From Mytilus edulis (taxonomy: Eukaryota; Mollusca; Bivalvia; Mytilida; Mytilidae), in assembly GCF_963676685.1 (NCBI RefSeq), contig NC_092344.1, positions 86,520,749-86,584,748 on the forward strand: a stretch of DNA of 64,000 nucleotides, in the 5' to 3' direction. The translations under genes and the position numbers were made by a program. Under the pieces are notes generated by a model that worked only from the letters and a program-made list of their open reading frames with translations, searched no databases and was not told the DNA's origin. Each line of letters begins with the position of its first letter. Position 1 is the first letter of the stretch. Below are positions 1-10,354 of this stretch, in pieces.

Positions 1-924
1 CACATAAAGTTCCATGGACGAATATATGATCACCATGCAATTGTAATCGATGTAAAACCTTCAAATGGAAAAGATCATAAAGTAGACTTAGAATTGGTAC
101 ATGCATCAAACACGACAGCTGGTGCAATTTACAATTGTATGCGACCGTTTGGTAACAAAGCAAAACTGTTAACAGAAACGAAACGAATAAATTTAAAGAA
201 GATAAAAGTTATGGTGTATAAATATTCGGATACAATTGATCATTTTTCGCCCAAAGAGATTGTCACTAGAGCAGTCACAACAAAATCCAACCCTGAATTC
301 AAATACAACTTGCTTAATAATAACTGTGAGCATTTTACAACATGGTGCGTTACAGGACAGGGTCTTAGCTTACAAATCCGAAAGATACGAATGGTAAAGG
401 GACTTTTTGTAAGTCAAGGATTTCAAGGTATTGGCGACGAAGCTCTTCGAAATAAAATCGAATTTGACAAAGGAATGCTCTGTGCACCGTGTTTCGAGAG
501 AAATAAAAATATATTAAATGTAAAAAAACAACCGATCAGATCAAAAAGTGATGTAGAGATTGGTGATATAATAACATACACATATTACAGATGTGTGCAT
601 TCTGCTGTCGTACTTGAAATTGAATCACACGACAGATCTCTACAGTGTAAAATAGCTCATTATGCATTTCGTGGTTTACATAGAGATAGAAAAATTCGGG
701 AGGATACATTAAGAATTCCTTTTGATGGAAGTGTAAAAGTTACAGATTTTTCGACTGATTATACTGTCTATGCTCCAGAGGAGGTGGTGGAAAGGGCTCG
801 AAGTAAGCTTGGTGAAAAGCGGTATGCACATTTTTCAAATGATTCAAGTCATTTCGCTCGTTGGTGTAAACTTAAATTGTACAGAAATTGTAATGTATCG
901 CAAAAAATCAATATTGTTACATGA
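1..924 (+). CDS. Tandem LRAT-domain protein, copy 1 (5' end outside window)
   Basis: Open in frame 1 from the first base to TGA at 922-924 (307 residues seen). It begins inside the first LRAT domain with HIKFHGRIYDHHA, so the N-terminus, first C-x2-C and Gly-Asp are missing. Domain 1 has the His of YDHHA and NNCEHF, with the Cys codon at 325-327. A linker with GMLCAPC follows, then domain 2 starting IGDIITY and ending in NDSSHFARWC, where Ser replaces the catalytic Cys. LRAT/HRASLS enzymes use a His-His/Cys centre to move or cleave acyl groups on phospholipids or retinol; substrate here is unknown. Compared with the other copies it has Val for Trp in YRCVHS and lacks one Asn in DFSTDY. It is most like the copy at 34098-36317. 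An ATG inside codon 34 region is not a credible start, since homology continues upstream. Confidence 0.9.
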   Translation, partial: HIKFHGRIYDHHAIVIDVKPSNGKDHKVDLELVHASNTTAGAIYNCMRPFGNKAKLLTETKRINLKKIKVMVYKYSDTIDHFSPKEIVTRAVTTKSNPEFKYNLLNNNCEHFTTWCVTGQGLSLQIRKIRMVKGLFVSQGFQGIGDEALRNKIEFDKGMLCAPCFERNKNILNVKKQPIRSKSDVEIGDIITYTYYRCVHSAVVLEIESHDRSLQCKIAHYAFRGLHRDRKIREDTLRIPFDGSVKVTDFSTDYTVYAPEEVVERARSKLGEKRYAHFSNDSSHFARWCKLKLYRNCNVSQKINIVT

Positions 925-999
925 AATCTTTAGAAAACGTATGGCTTTATAAGTTAAACTGAATATCTTTCTTTTGTAGTTGGTTGCTTAACCACATGA

Positions 1000-1005
1000 A
1001 ATAAA
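1000..1005 (+). terminator. Polyadenylation signal AATAAA after copy 1
   Basis: AATAAA lies 76 bases past the copy 1 stop codon, a normal 3' UTR distance. The sequence between (AATCTTTAGAAAACGTATG and onward) is shared with the region just after the stop of copy 5 (from about 50907), which supports it being transcribed 3' UTR. Confidence 0.5.
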
Positions 1006-1030
1006 AAGTCAATCTGAATCATTGGCAGAC

Positions 1031-1920
1031 AAACTTGAACCAGATTTTCAATACCCTACTTATCAGTGAAAAATTAAAAGACTCATAGAAACTACTACAC
1101 ATTGTCTTTTAAAATCTGTATATTTTACGAACTGCTTAACAATTCGTTGTATCTGGTTCTGTGTGATCCATTCAAATTATTTTAATACAAATGTCAATTC
1201 ATGACACATGATTTTAAAAGTATAACACACATTTATGATAATCAGATATTACACAATCCTTTGATCCACAACTATATCCTAATCAAATCTCATAATGAAT
1301 CATATTTAGAATAGAATAAATGATAAAATAATCATCTGACCCGGGATATTTGTTTACGGAAAACAGAACAAAAAAGACGGCACATACTACTGGAAGACGT
1401 TAGAGAAAAAAAATTAACGCAACTGTTCAATGAATTGTACGAACGTTCGAGAAAAGAACGCCAGTGATTTGAAGTTTTAAAAAATCCATCTTTTATGTAG
1501 TAATCGTAGAAACAAATAACTTAATAAGATACTAAACAACACAAATAACGCAGCACAGCTTACCGTAAAAAACAATGTGTGCTACAAATTTGTAGAAATC
1601 TGGTATATTTTAAGCATAACCTTGATAAATATATACACAGAGACATTTTCATTTAAGTCGCGTCAATAGAGATTTCAATAATAAAAGTCAAAAATAAATA
1701 GTCATTGGAAAAGAATTCTTAAAAAAAATGAAAATCAAAGGCATTTTTGTTGTTTTTATTTGTAAAGGTACACGCGACTTTTATATTCATTAATTCAAAC
1801 AAAATTAAGTTGTTTTGCTTAAGATATTTTTGCAGGATTTCAAAAACTTAAGATAAAGAACATTCATATTTTCACAGTAATTGGGTTGTTTATGAAAGAA
1901 GTTCACAGAACCATTCTTTG
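1031..1920. other. Intergenic, duplicated flank
   Basis: No gene seen. Bases about 1135-1230 resemble 21655-21760. Bases about 1425-1625 (ending near TGCTACAAATTTGTAGAA) resemble 8750-8960. These are paralogous flanks carried along when the LRAT units duplicated. Confidence 0.5.
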
Positions 1921-1924
1921 TAAT

Positions 1925-2053
1925 TGGGGAGAAAATTTTAAGAATTCCGTTCGATGAAAGTGTAAAAGTGACTAATTATTCAAGTTAAGACTAATGATAC
2001 CGTCTACCCTCAAAGACATGTGGTTGAAAGGGCTAGAAGTCAGCTTGGATGTA
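1925..2053 (+). pseudogene. Decayed 3' fragment of an LRAT-family gene
   Basis: The sequence AAGAATTCCGTTCGATGAAA and the following bases match the end of the family's second domain (RIPFDGSVKVTDFS, then EEVVERARSKLG). It contains several in-frame stops (TAA, TAA, TGA, TAG) and breaks off after the AGTCAGCTTGG equivalent. No matching upstream domain is recognisable nearby, so this is the remains of a deleted copy. Confidence 0.75.
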
Positions 2054-2449
2054 CTAGTATTCAAATTGAAATTTATTGATATAAAAAATCCATTATGTGG
2101 ATTAGAATCTGTTCGAAATTCATGTCTGAAATATGTCATCTTAAAAAATCTTTGCTTTATGATTTGTTGGATTATTATGATATATGTTTATGAAGTCCTG
2201 ATATTTTTTTCTATATTGACATTTACTTGTGTTTTTACAGGTGAGCTTGGGTAATAAAAAACAATTGAATTAATTGCAAAAATCAATAGAGTAATGTGTA
2301 GTTCATTTTCCTTATATACAATTATGAGTTTCAATATTTGATATATTTGAAAACACATATTAAAGGTTTTATGGATAAGAAAATATATTCAAATTGCCAA
2401 ATTAGAAGCTGTTGGAGTTCAATTTTATTATAATTAAAATGGGCTTAAT

Positions 2450-2790
2450 CCAGTACCGTTCCCCCAGAATGGGACATAGGCATCCGGATTAGACTTATTA
2501 CCGGGTTTTCTTTCCATGAGCATTACGACGGATGCAACGTGGGGAGAAGGGTATACGTAACCTTTCGGAGCACCTGAGATCATTCTAGTTTAAGGTAGGG
2601 TTCGTGTTGCTCAGTGTAGTTTTCTATGCTGTGTTTTTCATAGTTTTGTTTCTTTGTCTTTTTTCTTTTAGCCATTGCGTTGTCAGTTTATTTCCGACTT
2701 ATGAGTATGAATGTCCCTTTTGTATCATTCGCCTCTATCTCAGTGTTCTATTCTATTGAGTGTCCACGTCGGTGCAACAAAATATTGTTT
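2450..2790 (+). repeat. Penelope-like element 3' tail, type M3
   Basis: Contains GGAGCACCTGAGATC, GGGTTCGTGTTGCTCA and GCCATTGCGTTGTCAGTTTA. The first two blocks match the reverse complement of 42780-42910, which lies directly 3' of a decayed reverse transcriptase there. It also resembles 21940-22140. I read it as an isolated 3' tail of that retroelement family. The 66-codon frame at 2680-2880 falls in it and is not a gene. Confidence 0.55.
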
Positions 2791-2799
2791 GAGCTTAAA

Positions 2800-3700
2800 C
2801 TTGAGTTATTGTCAGAAATGATCCATCAGAAAGAAAAAAAATGTTCCCCCTGTTTCTTAGCCTTGTGCAATACAAATTGATATATAAGAAAACTGAAATT
2901 GACTTAATAGTGTTTGCTGTATAAAAATAAGGAGAGGTGGTATGAGCCAACTATTCAACTTAAATTAAAATGAATTTGATGTAGTCAATTAGAGGCAACT
3001 GTACGGTCTTCATATATATCTGGTATTTATGTTTTACAAAATATAAAAACATCGCATGACTGTCAGTTGTCGATGGTTCACAAAACAGTGTTAAGCCCAA
3101 AACTACGCACGTGTCGGTACTTTGCTACAAATTTTGAGCATTGTTTAGTGTTGTATGAGGAGGTTTTGCGAGTCTGGTAATCATTTAAGCCTTTTATCAA
3201 TCAAACTAGATTTGTCAGAACGAACCGAATGGCCCCGCTCGAAAAATAAGTATGAAGTCATTTTTATAAGTAAACATTTTTAAAAGTAAAAGAAATCAGC
3301 TCAATATGTGAATGTGCTTATAAAAAAAATATCCGTATAACACCAAAGCCCGTTATTTCGGTAATAATCAGTTGAACTGAATGAAAGGTCAACTTGATCT
3401 GTAACTCATCATAGAAGACTTGTCTAGTTAAAAATGAGCTAAATTTGTGAATGTGTTTATGGAAAATGTCCGTATAATTGTTCATTGTGGTGCAAAATAA
3501 TTAGCCCATTGTCCTTTTGGAACTTATCTTTTATAGACAGTCAATACCGCAAAAGGAATATTTGATCATTTTTCGTGGTTGAGCAAAAGTAGCAGTAATC
3601 ATGAACATAATGCTACAGAAAATATGTCTAACAACAAAAAATACAAAAACTTCTACAAAAAACTACAAATAAGTGAATCTAGGCTTTACGAAGGGAGAAG
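2800..3700. other. Intergenic with a diverged two-unit repeat
   Basis: No gene seen. Two diverged units about 135 bp apart share a GTGAATGTG-TTAT-AAAAT-TCCGTATAA pattern (near 3300-3350 and 3437-3480). Confidence 0.4.
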
Positions 3701-3963
3701 TTGACCGCCGTGCGTTCTATAATAAACTGTTATTAAATCAATAGGCAAACAATAAATGTGTATTATCGACAAAATCAAATATCGAATTATTTTTCCCACA
3801 TGAATAAAATGCCTGATAAAAAGCTTTAAAAAATAAGTCTACCAACATATTATATACATTATGTACCTGGTTGACGAAGGTTAATACTTAATTCAAGAAG
3901 GGACATGCACAAGAAGACAAGTAGATTATTTTAGCGTTCAACAGTTCTAGAAAAAAATGGGGT
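3700..3963 (+). promoter_or_regulatory. Orphan promoter plus exon 1 module 1 of the LRAT family
   Basis: Shares GGCAAACAATAAATGT, then ACCTGGTTGACGAAGG and AAGAAGACAAG, with the other modules. It ends with ATG at 3957-3959, GG, and a splice donor GTAAG at 3962. The same layout (ATGGG then GT) precedes the intact gene at 44157. The next full exon 2 is 13 kb away, with module 2 in between, so its own exon 2 was probably lost. Confidence 0.55.
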
Positions 3964-4022
3964 AAGATTCATATTTCTTTAATGATAGTTCAAAGCTAGT
4001 TCAAAGCCACTAACAACTAAAA

Positions 4023-5340
4023 AAACTGGAATGAGACAGGCCCAATAAGGACCATCTGTTTAAAAGCTTCTTAATAACTTTGAGGACAGGCAAATGAAGA
4101 ATAACAATAAGACACAGCAAATATTAAAGTAAATTCAATACTTTGCTACCTCGTCAAAAAGTTAACAAAAGCTTTGTGAGAAGTCAAAGTTTACAAACAC
4201 TTTGTGAGAAGTCAATATCTATGACAGTTTTAGAAACAATCATAGTGTAATTATACACCTTATTACAAATAATACCAGCCTGTAACGATTAACAGATATT
4301 ACAATCGTTGTATGTTTTATTTCATTTTAAACTATTCCCTAATTTGTATTTGATTGATCCATCTTTAAATCACTGAACTATAAGTTTAAACCTCAGGAGC
4401 AGATTACCTTAGCTGTATTTGGAACAACTCTTAGGAATTTTTGGTCCTCAATGTTCTTCAACTTTGTACTCTATTTGGCCTTTTAAACACTTTTTGATTC
4501 GAGCGTCACTGATGAGTCTTTTTTAGACGAAACGCGCGTCTGGCGGAAATATAAAATTTTGATTCTTGTATCTATGATGAGTTTATTTTAATAACAAAAA
4601 CAGTTACACAAATACGTAACCCTACTGGTCGAGGCATTTAACATCTTAATGTGAGAGAAGTAAAAGTTATCCATTGATAAGGAAAGAGATAGATAATGAT
4701 TTTTTTCTCGAAAAGTTTACTTTTTACGGCTTAGGATGTTTGCTGATTTTTGCTGAAGTGAAGGACCATTTAACATCAGCACCGAAATCAATACAATTCT
4801 TCATCAAGTGTATTGATATGGTATTTAGGTCGGTAAACCTTTCTTACAAAATGTAGAGTATTGATTTTTTTTATATAAAAAGATACAAATCAATTTGGAG
4901 ATAAATGAATATTTTTTTAATCCACGAAGCGTTGTCCTTGTGACGCAGAAGTTGTCTTTCTTTGTTTACCTCGGCAAATGTGGGTTACACTTAATGCTTT
5001 ATCGACGACAGGATAATAATGAAAGGACAATGATAGGACCAACTGAAAATGCTATAACGTTTCATGTTTAAAGCAAAATCTCAAATTTCATCCTTTAAAA
5101 CACATAAATAATAGGGAAAAATACGAAAACAAATATTCACAGCTTGACCATGATGAAGTGAAATGATATTTTGGTAGGGAATGGATTTGTACATAACTTC
5201 CATGGAGATAATGACTTCCTCGCACTGTCCAAAAAATATTACGTTAACTGGAAAACTTGCCACTCAAATTAGCAAGTTTCATATAAGGAATTAATGTTGT
5301 TTATATTGGTGGGAATGAAATCCAACAACAAACATGAAGA
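4023..5340. repeat. Segmental duplicate of 25138-26480
   Basis: Bases 4023-4180 align with 25138-25300 (shared GGCAAATGAAGAATA, AGACACAGCAAATATTAAAG). Bases 4860-5330 align with 26045-26480 (shared AATCAATTTGGAGATAAATG, CTCGGCAAATGTGGG). Different repeats have landed in each copy. No coding region is seen in either. Confidence 0.65.
4393..4588 (+). repeat. R1 dispersed repeat
   Basis: Shares the blocks GATTACCTTAGCTGTATTTGG, GAGCGTCACTGATGAGTC and GACGAAACGCGCGTCTGGCG with at least six other places in this window. I recall it as very common in mussel DNA. No coding potential. It interrupts the segmental duplicate here and is missing at the matching place near 25.3 kb. Confidence 0.75.
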
Positions 5341-5955
5341 GAACTTACGCGTTTGATTAAAATTATTATAAAACATAAGGGCTCGACAGCCAATGTAGAA
5401 AGCAAATATGCAAAGTCTGTAGTGCATTTAATTGAAGTTGGTTATTGGGCCAGTTTATAGGACGCTGCTAGTGGTATATTAACTTGAATAATGTAAGATG
5501 TAAAACAGAATAAAAAAAGTCAATGCTCTCTCAACAGATAAATTTGTTCAGCAAACAAAACTATGGACTTTGTTTTTAATTCATGTTAATTTCCTGTAAA
5601 AGAAAGGTTTATTAAATGTAGCTACAACTTTTGGTTATGATATACTATTGAATTTGAATCTAAAAATGTTTTATATAGATAAATTAATGGGGACGTTTGA
5701 ATGAACATTTAAAAACATATGATGCTATTTTTTTGTTTAGAAATTGAAATAGCAAAATTATTTAAATTTTTCTGATGATGTCCTCTGAATATTATTTATA
5801 AAACGGGCGGAAAATACTAAGTGGAAATGGATCAGTTTTGATTTGATCTTTATGTGAGTAAGGGAGAAGGGGGCTTGGAAGAAAAATTTGGTACATCATT
5901 TTTAGTTGTAATTTCATCCCCCTACATCCGAGCCATTAAACTCAAATGGTAGCTC
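5341..5955. other. Intergenic, nothing recognised
   Basis: AT-rich, no long frame in any direction, no repeat match noticed within the window. Confidence 0.4.
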
Positions 5956-5959
5956 CTTA

Positions 5960-6215
5960 ATCATAAGTCGGCGAGAACTCACAAGTCATGGTAAAAAACA
6001 AAGTACAACGAAAAGACAAACAAGCCCATAAAATACTACACAACAATCTGTAAAAAAACCTAATTCCATAAAAAATATCGGTAAATCAGCTGTGCAGGGA
6101 GGGTGAGCAGATCACACACAACTAGTAGCACCAGCAACCCGTTATGTTGATAAGTCTAAGGTAGACGAAACGCGCGTCAAGCATATTAAATTATTATCCT
6201 GGTACCTTTGACAAA
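5960..6215. repeat. M3 tail fragment followed by an R1 fragment
   Basis: Bases near 6095-6145 (GGGAGGGTGAGCAGATC) match the M3-type tail seen at 42890-42930. Bases 6146-6215 (AGACGAAACGCGCGTC, then TCCTGGTACC) are the end of an R1 repeat. Confidence 0.4.
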
Positions 6216-6229
6216 CAATTTAATAAAAT

Positions 6230-6560
6230 AGATTGTAATAAAATTGAGAAAAGAAATGGGGAATGTGTCAACAACCCGACCATATAGCAGACAACAGCCG
6301 AAGTCCACCAATGGGTCTTCAATATAGCGAGAAACTCCCGCACTCGTAGGCGTCCTTCAGCTGGCCCCTTAAACAAATGTATACTAGTACAGTAATAATG
6401 GACATCATACTAAACTCCGAATTATACACAAGAAACTAAAATTAAAAATCGTACAAGACTAACAAAGGCCAGAGGCTCCAGACTTGGGACAGACGCAAAA
6501 TTGTGGCGAGGTTAAACATGTTTATGAGATCACAACCCTCCCCCTATCCCTATACCTCTA
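6230..6560 (-). repeat. Penelope-like element 3' tail, type M2
   Basis: Matches 29155-29480 and 13736-14065 closely (GAGGCGTCCTTCAGCTGGCCCC-type block, AGACTAACAAAGGCCAGAGG, CTTGGGACAG-CGCAAA). At 29155 the same sequence lies directly 3' of a reverse transcriptase on the - strand. This copy is a lone 5'-truncated tail. Confidence 0.6.
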
Positions 6561-6579
6561 GGCAATGTAGAAAAGTAAA

Positions 6580-6795
6580 CGCATAACAATAAGACTATTA
6601 CAGTATTGTCACAAGTGAGGAACAGAAGACGGAATTGTTGTTACGACAATTAGAATAAATTCATTGTCATCAGTGAAACAGATGGTCCATAACGGTCAAC
6701 TTTCTCGGGATGGCGTTTGTATGACATTCGAAGGATAAAGTTTAACAATTGGAATCATTGAATCAAACATTTCATTTAAAGAAAGAAATCAGGGT
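6580..6795. repeat. Segmental duplicate of 26570-26770
   Basis: Shared blocks include AAGACTATTACAGT, GGTCCATAACGGTCAAC, GGCGTTTGTA-GACATTCGAAG and GAATCAAAC-TTTCATT. It continues the 4023-5340 duplicate after the repeat insertions. Confidence 0.6.
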
Positions 6796-7448
6796 TGAGT
6801 TCAATATCGTAACTTTTATTATTTTTATTAGCAACGTTTAATTAGTTGTTTCTATCCCTCTCCAACTTTATAATGTGAAATATGTGTGTAAAAGGTCGAG
6901 AGGGCATATATAAAATACATATAACACATTTCATCTTTCTTTAAGACATTGTCGCAAGATCTTATTTTTTTTTCAAACTATAAATCAATCTTATAATGAA
7001 AGTTATTTTTTTGAAAAATGAATCACCGCTACCTTATTATCTTTAGTTGTATATATTAAACCTTTATCCAAAATAGTACTGTGTGCTTTGTACTAAAGGC
7101 AAATTTGTGAAATTTCAATATAAAAAAAAAACGTAAAACTTCATGAAATGTATTGGTTATTAAGGTAAAACTTATATAAAACATTGAGCAAAAACTAACA
7201 TGAAATAAACTCACCTGGTTGAACGAACATTATTATTCTCATTACACATGGCTCTATCTTTGTCTATCGAGACCCCTAGTCAGATCAAAAGCCTAAGATT
7301 TTCTCAATGAAAAACTGACGGTCAATTTATACCCTGCATTACTTTCAACAATCATTATTTTATAGTTTTCAAAACATGTATTTTTAGGACATTTTAATCC
7401 TTTTCTTTTCAAGGAAAGCTATACTATAGAAAGAACTTGGGAACTGTT

Positions 7449-8130
7449 TTTATACGACCGCAAACAAATTTTTTTTTTGTCGTATATTGTTATCACGTTG
7501 TCGTCGTCGTCGTCAGGGTCGTCCGAAGACGGTTGGTTTCCGGATAATAACTTTAGTATATGTAATAAACTCATCATAGATACCAGGATTAAAAATTTTA
7601 TATTTCCGCCAGACGAGCGTTTCGTCTACAAGACTCATCAGTGACGCTCGAATCAAAAAATGTTTAAAAGGTCAAATACAGTATGAAATAGAAGAGCATT
7701 GAGGACCAAAAATTCCCAACAGTTTTGCCAAATACGGCTAAGGTAATCTATTCCTGAGGTAGAAAAGCCTAAGTTCAAAGCTTTGTCAACAATTGATTTC
7801 TAATTATGAACATATCAATGATAACTAAGGTCAACACAGAAGTGCTGACTACTGAATAAATAGAAAATAATTTTTATCATTTCAGATTTCAGAAATTAAA
7901 AAGAAAATTTCTTCAAATATTTGTTTTGAGGCAATTTATATTCAACAGCTTAGTGTATTGCTCAAAAGCAAAAAAAAATGTTAAGTTCATTAGACCACAT
8001 TCATTCTGTGTCAGAAACCTATGTTGTGTCAGCTATTTAATCGCAATTCAAATTGGAGCTGTATCAAGCTTGAATGTAGTGTCCATACTTGCCCCAACTG
8101 TTTAGGGTTCGACCTCTGTGGTCGTATAAA
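7449..8130. mobile_element. Short-TIR DNA element with nested R1 repeat
   Basis: The two ends carry an 11-bp inverted repeat TTTATACGACC (7449-7459) and its complement (8120-8130). Inside are a GTC-rich block (CGTCGTCGTCGTCAGGG) and a near-complete R1 repeat on the - strand (7566-7870). No transposase frame is present. The neighbouring promoter homology resumes on both sides, so it is an insertion. Confidence 0.45.
7566..7870 (-). repeat. R1 dispersed repeat, near full length
   Basis: Reverse orientation of the family. Carries CGCCAGACGAGCGTTTCGTC, ACTCATCAGTGACGCTCGAA, CCTGAGGTAGAAAAGCC and the distal AGAAGTGCTGACTACTGA block also seen at 23960-23985. Confidence 0.7.
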
Positions 8131-8555
8131 GCTGCGCCCTGCTGTTGTATTTTACCCCAAAATAGATTTTTTATCAATATCGTGATTATTTAGTTAAATC
8201 TTCAAGAAACAGTGCAGAACACTCATAATATAACAATCAAAGATTGCTATTTAGTGCGATTGCGACCAGGACAACAACTGAACGTCAACTTCGAGGCTGT
8301 GAATTGTATAAACAGGAGTTAACTAGTTTACCGTCTATTATATAAAGATCATTCGATAAACAGTAAATGTATAATAGCAACAAAAACATTGATGATTGCA
8401 CATTATTCAATATCTATATAAAACGCATTTAAAAACGTTTTAAATATAAGTGTACCACCTTACCTGGTCAACGGACGTATGTATAGTTAAAAATGAGACA
8501 TTTGCAAGAAGACAAGAAGGTCATCTGACTGTTCAACACTTTGAAAAAATGGGGT

Positions 8556-9765
8556 AAGATTCATCCTTCTGTACCAATTTTCCTTTTGAACTGTTTGTTT
8601 GTTTGTCTGACTATATATTCGTTTTTGTCGGGCCTGCGAAAGTGAGACATAACGATCCTAGAAGCTTGTTAATGACCAAAATACAGTTTTAAGAGCAACA
8701 TTTTGAAAATATCTATTTTTTGTTTTACGTATTTTACTAATAACTGTCTGCAACGTTTCATGAATTTGCTAACGGTCGGTAAAAGACGCTAGTTATTTGA
8801 AGTTTAAAAATTCCATATTTTAAATAGTAATGGTAGAAACAAATAATAATATACTATATATATACAACACAAATAACGCACAATATCTTATTATCTATAA
8901 CAATTTCACAATTACTTGTTTTTGCTACAAATTTGTAGAAGTCCGGTATATTATAAACATAGTAGGAACATTCAAAATAAAATTATGAGTTTTGAAAATT
9001 GGTTGTATTGGTGGCTCAAATTGACTTACTTAACTGACTTTCATGGTTCGGTAATCAAATTCAAAGTTTTTATTGTGTGCTTTTATATAGGTATACTGGT
9101 AAGTTAAACTGTAACTGCTATTTGGAGAAAATCATTTTCTGAAAGGGGTCACTTTATTATTCAGTATAATCATTGTTTCCATTGTAAATACCAAAAAAAA
9201 AAGCAATCGGGTTAGTCTCTTAATTTCAATTATATGGAAAGTTTAGGTGCATGGCGAAGACCTTACTGACTAATACATTTAAAAACGCATTTAATATACA
9301 CAACTGTTCTTTTGACTTTAGTGTTTTTATGTTAAATATTTTCCTAATTCAGTACTGAAAATAAAAGAGATACAAAATAAAATAGAATAAATGCTTCATG
9401 TTTTTGATTTAGTTAGTTTAACAAACCAAAGTTTAATGCAAATTTTGACCAAAGTCAGAAATATGACAGTTGTTATCAATTCGTTTGGTGTGTTTTCTCA
9501 TTTGATTATACCATTTGATAAGGGACTTTCTGATTTGAATTTTCCTCGGAGTTCAGTATTTTTAAAATTTTACTTCTTAGTAGTATTGTATGTAAATAAG
9601 CAGTTTTAAGACCATTGCTTAAATTCAAATTGTTTTTGGTAACATCTTACAAATTTCTCAATTAGTTTTGGAGGCAAATCTAATCAAATAAGAGTTTAAT
9701 AAACAATGCCGTAATCAAATAATCAAATAGCTAAGTATCAAAATGATTGACCTGTACTTTTGAAT
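8556..9765. other. Probable intron of copy 2, part 1
   Basis: Bases 8750-8960 resemble 1425-1625. Bases 9455-9600 carry a dispersed block (GACAGTTGTTATCAATTCG, TTTCCTCGGAGTTCAGTATT) that recurs near 30840, 33790, 46500 and, reversed, 57480. No coding region recognised. Confidence 0.4.
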
Positions 9766-9769
9766 CTGC

Positions 9770-9957
9770 TTTTTTTTTTTAAATTAGACCGTTGGTTTTC
9801 CTGTTTGAATGGTTTAACACTATCAATGTTCTTGTTCCTATATAGCAGCATGGGTTCGAATCCCGGCGAGGGAAGAACCAAAAATTTGCGAAAGCAAATT
9901 TACAGATCTAACATTGTTGGGTTGATGTTTAGACGAGTTGTATATATATATAGAGTC
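9770..9957. repeat. M1 fragment joined to the 3' half of a SINE
   Basis: Bases 9785-9830 are an M1 tail fragment (ACCGTTGGTTTTCCTGTTTG). From 9849 the sequence is identical to 10217-10313 through GGGTTCGAATCCCGGCGAGG and the (TA)n tail. It lacks the A-box half, so it is a truncated or recombined SINE copy. Confidence 0.6.
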
Positions 9958-10149
9958 TGAGTCAGTGATATAATTATTTTCCGTGACTGTATATTACATT
10001 AATTTGTAGGATCCTTTACTATAGATAATTTAGCTGATCTGTAACAATAACATCTTCATGCCTTATATATCATGTACTGTAGTACGCCGCTAGATTAAAA
10101 CTGACGTGGAAAGGTAACACATGCCCACCGAAAGCTCTTTTATTGAGAG

Positions 10150-10308
10150 CCCAGGTGGTCGTGTGGTCTAGCGGGACGGCTGCAGTGCAGGCGATTTGGT
10201 GTCACGATATCACAGTAGCATGGGTTCGAATCCCGGCGAGGGAAGAACCAAAAATTTGCGAAAGCAAATTTACAGATCTAACATTGTTGGGTTGATGTTT
10301 AGACGAGT

Positions 10309-10350
<42 letters not shown>
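10150..10350 (+). mobile_element. tRNA-derived SINE with (TA)n tail
   Basis: Carries an A-box-like stretch TGGTCTAGCGGGACGG (near 10163-10178) and a B-box GGGTTCGAATCCC (10223-10235) at tRNA-like spacing. A unique body follows, then a (TA)n run at about 10308-10350. The tRNA-like region cannot be a working tRNA, having extra bases between the boxes. A second partial copy is at 9849-9957. Confidence 0.7.

Positions 10351-10354
<4 letters not shown>

Larger units (their letters stand above)
6950..8555 (+). promoter_or_regulatory. Promoter plus exon 1 module 2, likely exon 1 of copy 2
   Basis: About 1 kb resembles the flank of copy 3 (33060-34102) and module 3 (19140-20866): TACCCTGCATTACTTTCAAC, GCAGAACACTCAT, AGTAAATGTATAATA, TTACCTGGTCAACGGACGT. 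It ends in ATG at 8549-8551, GG, and donor GTAAGA from 8554. Spliced to the exon at 16995 it gives MGKSKRYS in frame with an intron of 8.4 kb. A 700-bp element (7449-8130) is inserted in the middle. Confidence 0.55.

Noticed and set aside
10215-10240. tRNA gene suggested by GGGTTCGAATCCC
   Set aside because: The spacing to the A-box and lack of a paired acceptor stem fit a SINE head, not a working tRNA. The same applies at 20867 and 41278.
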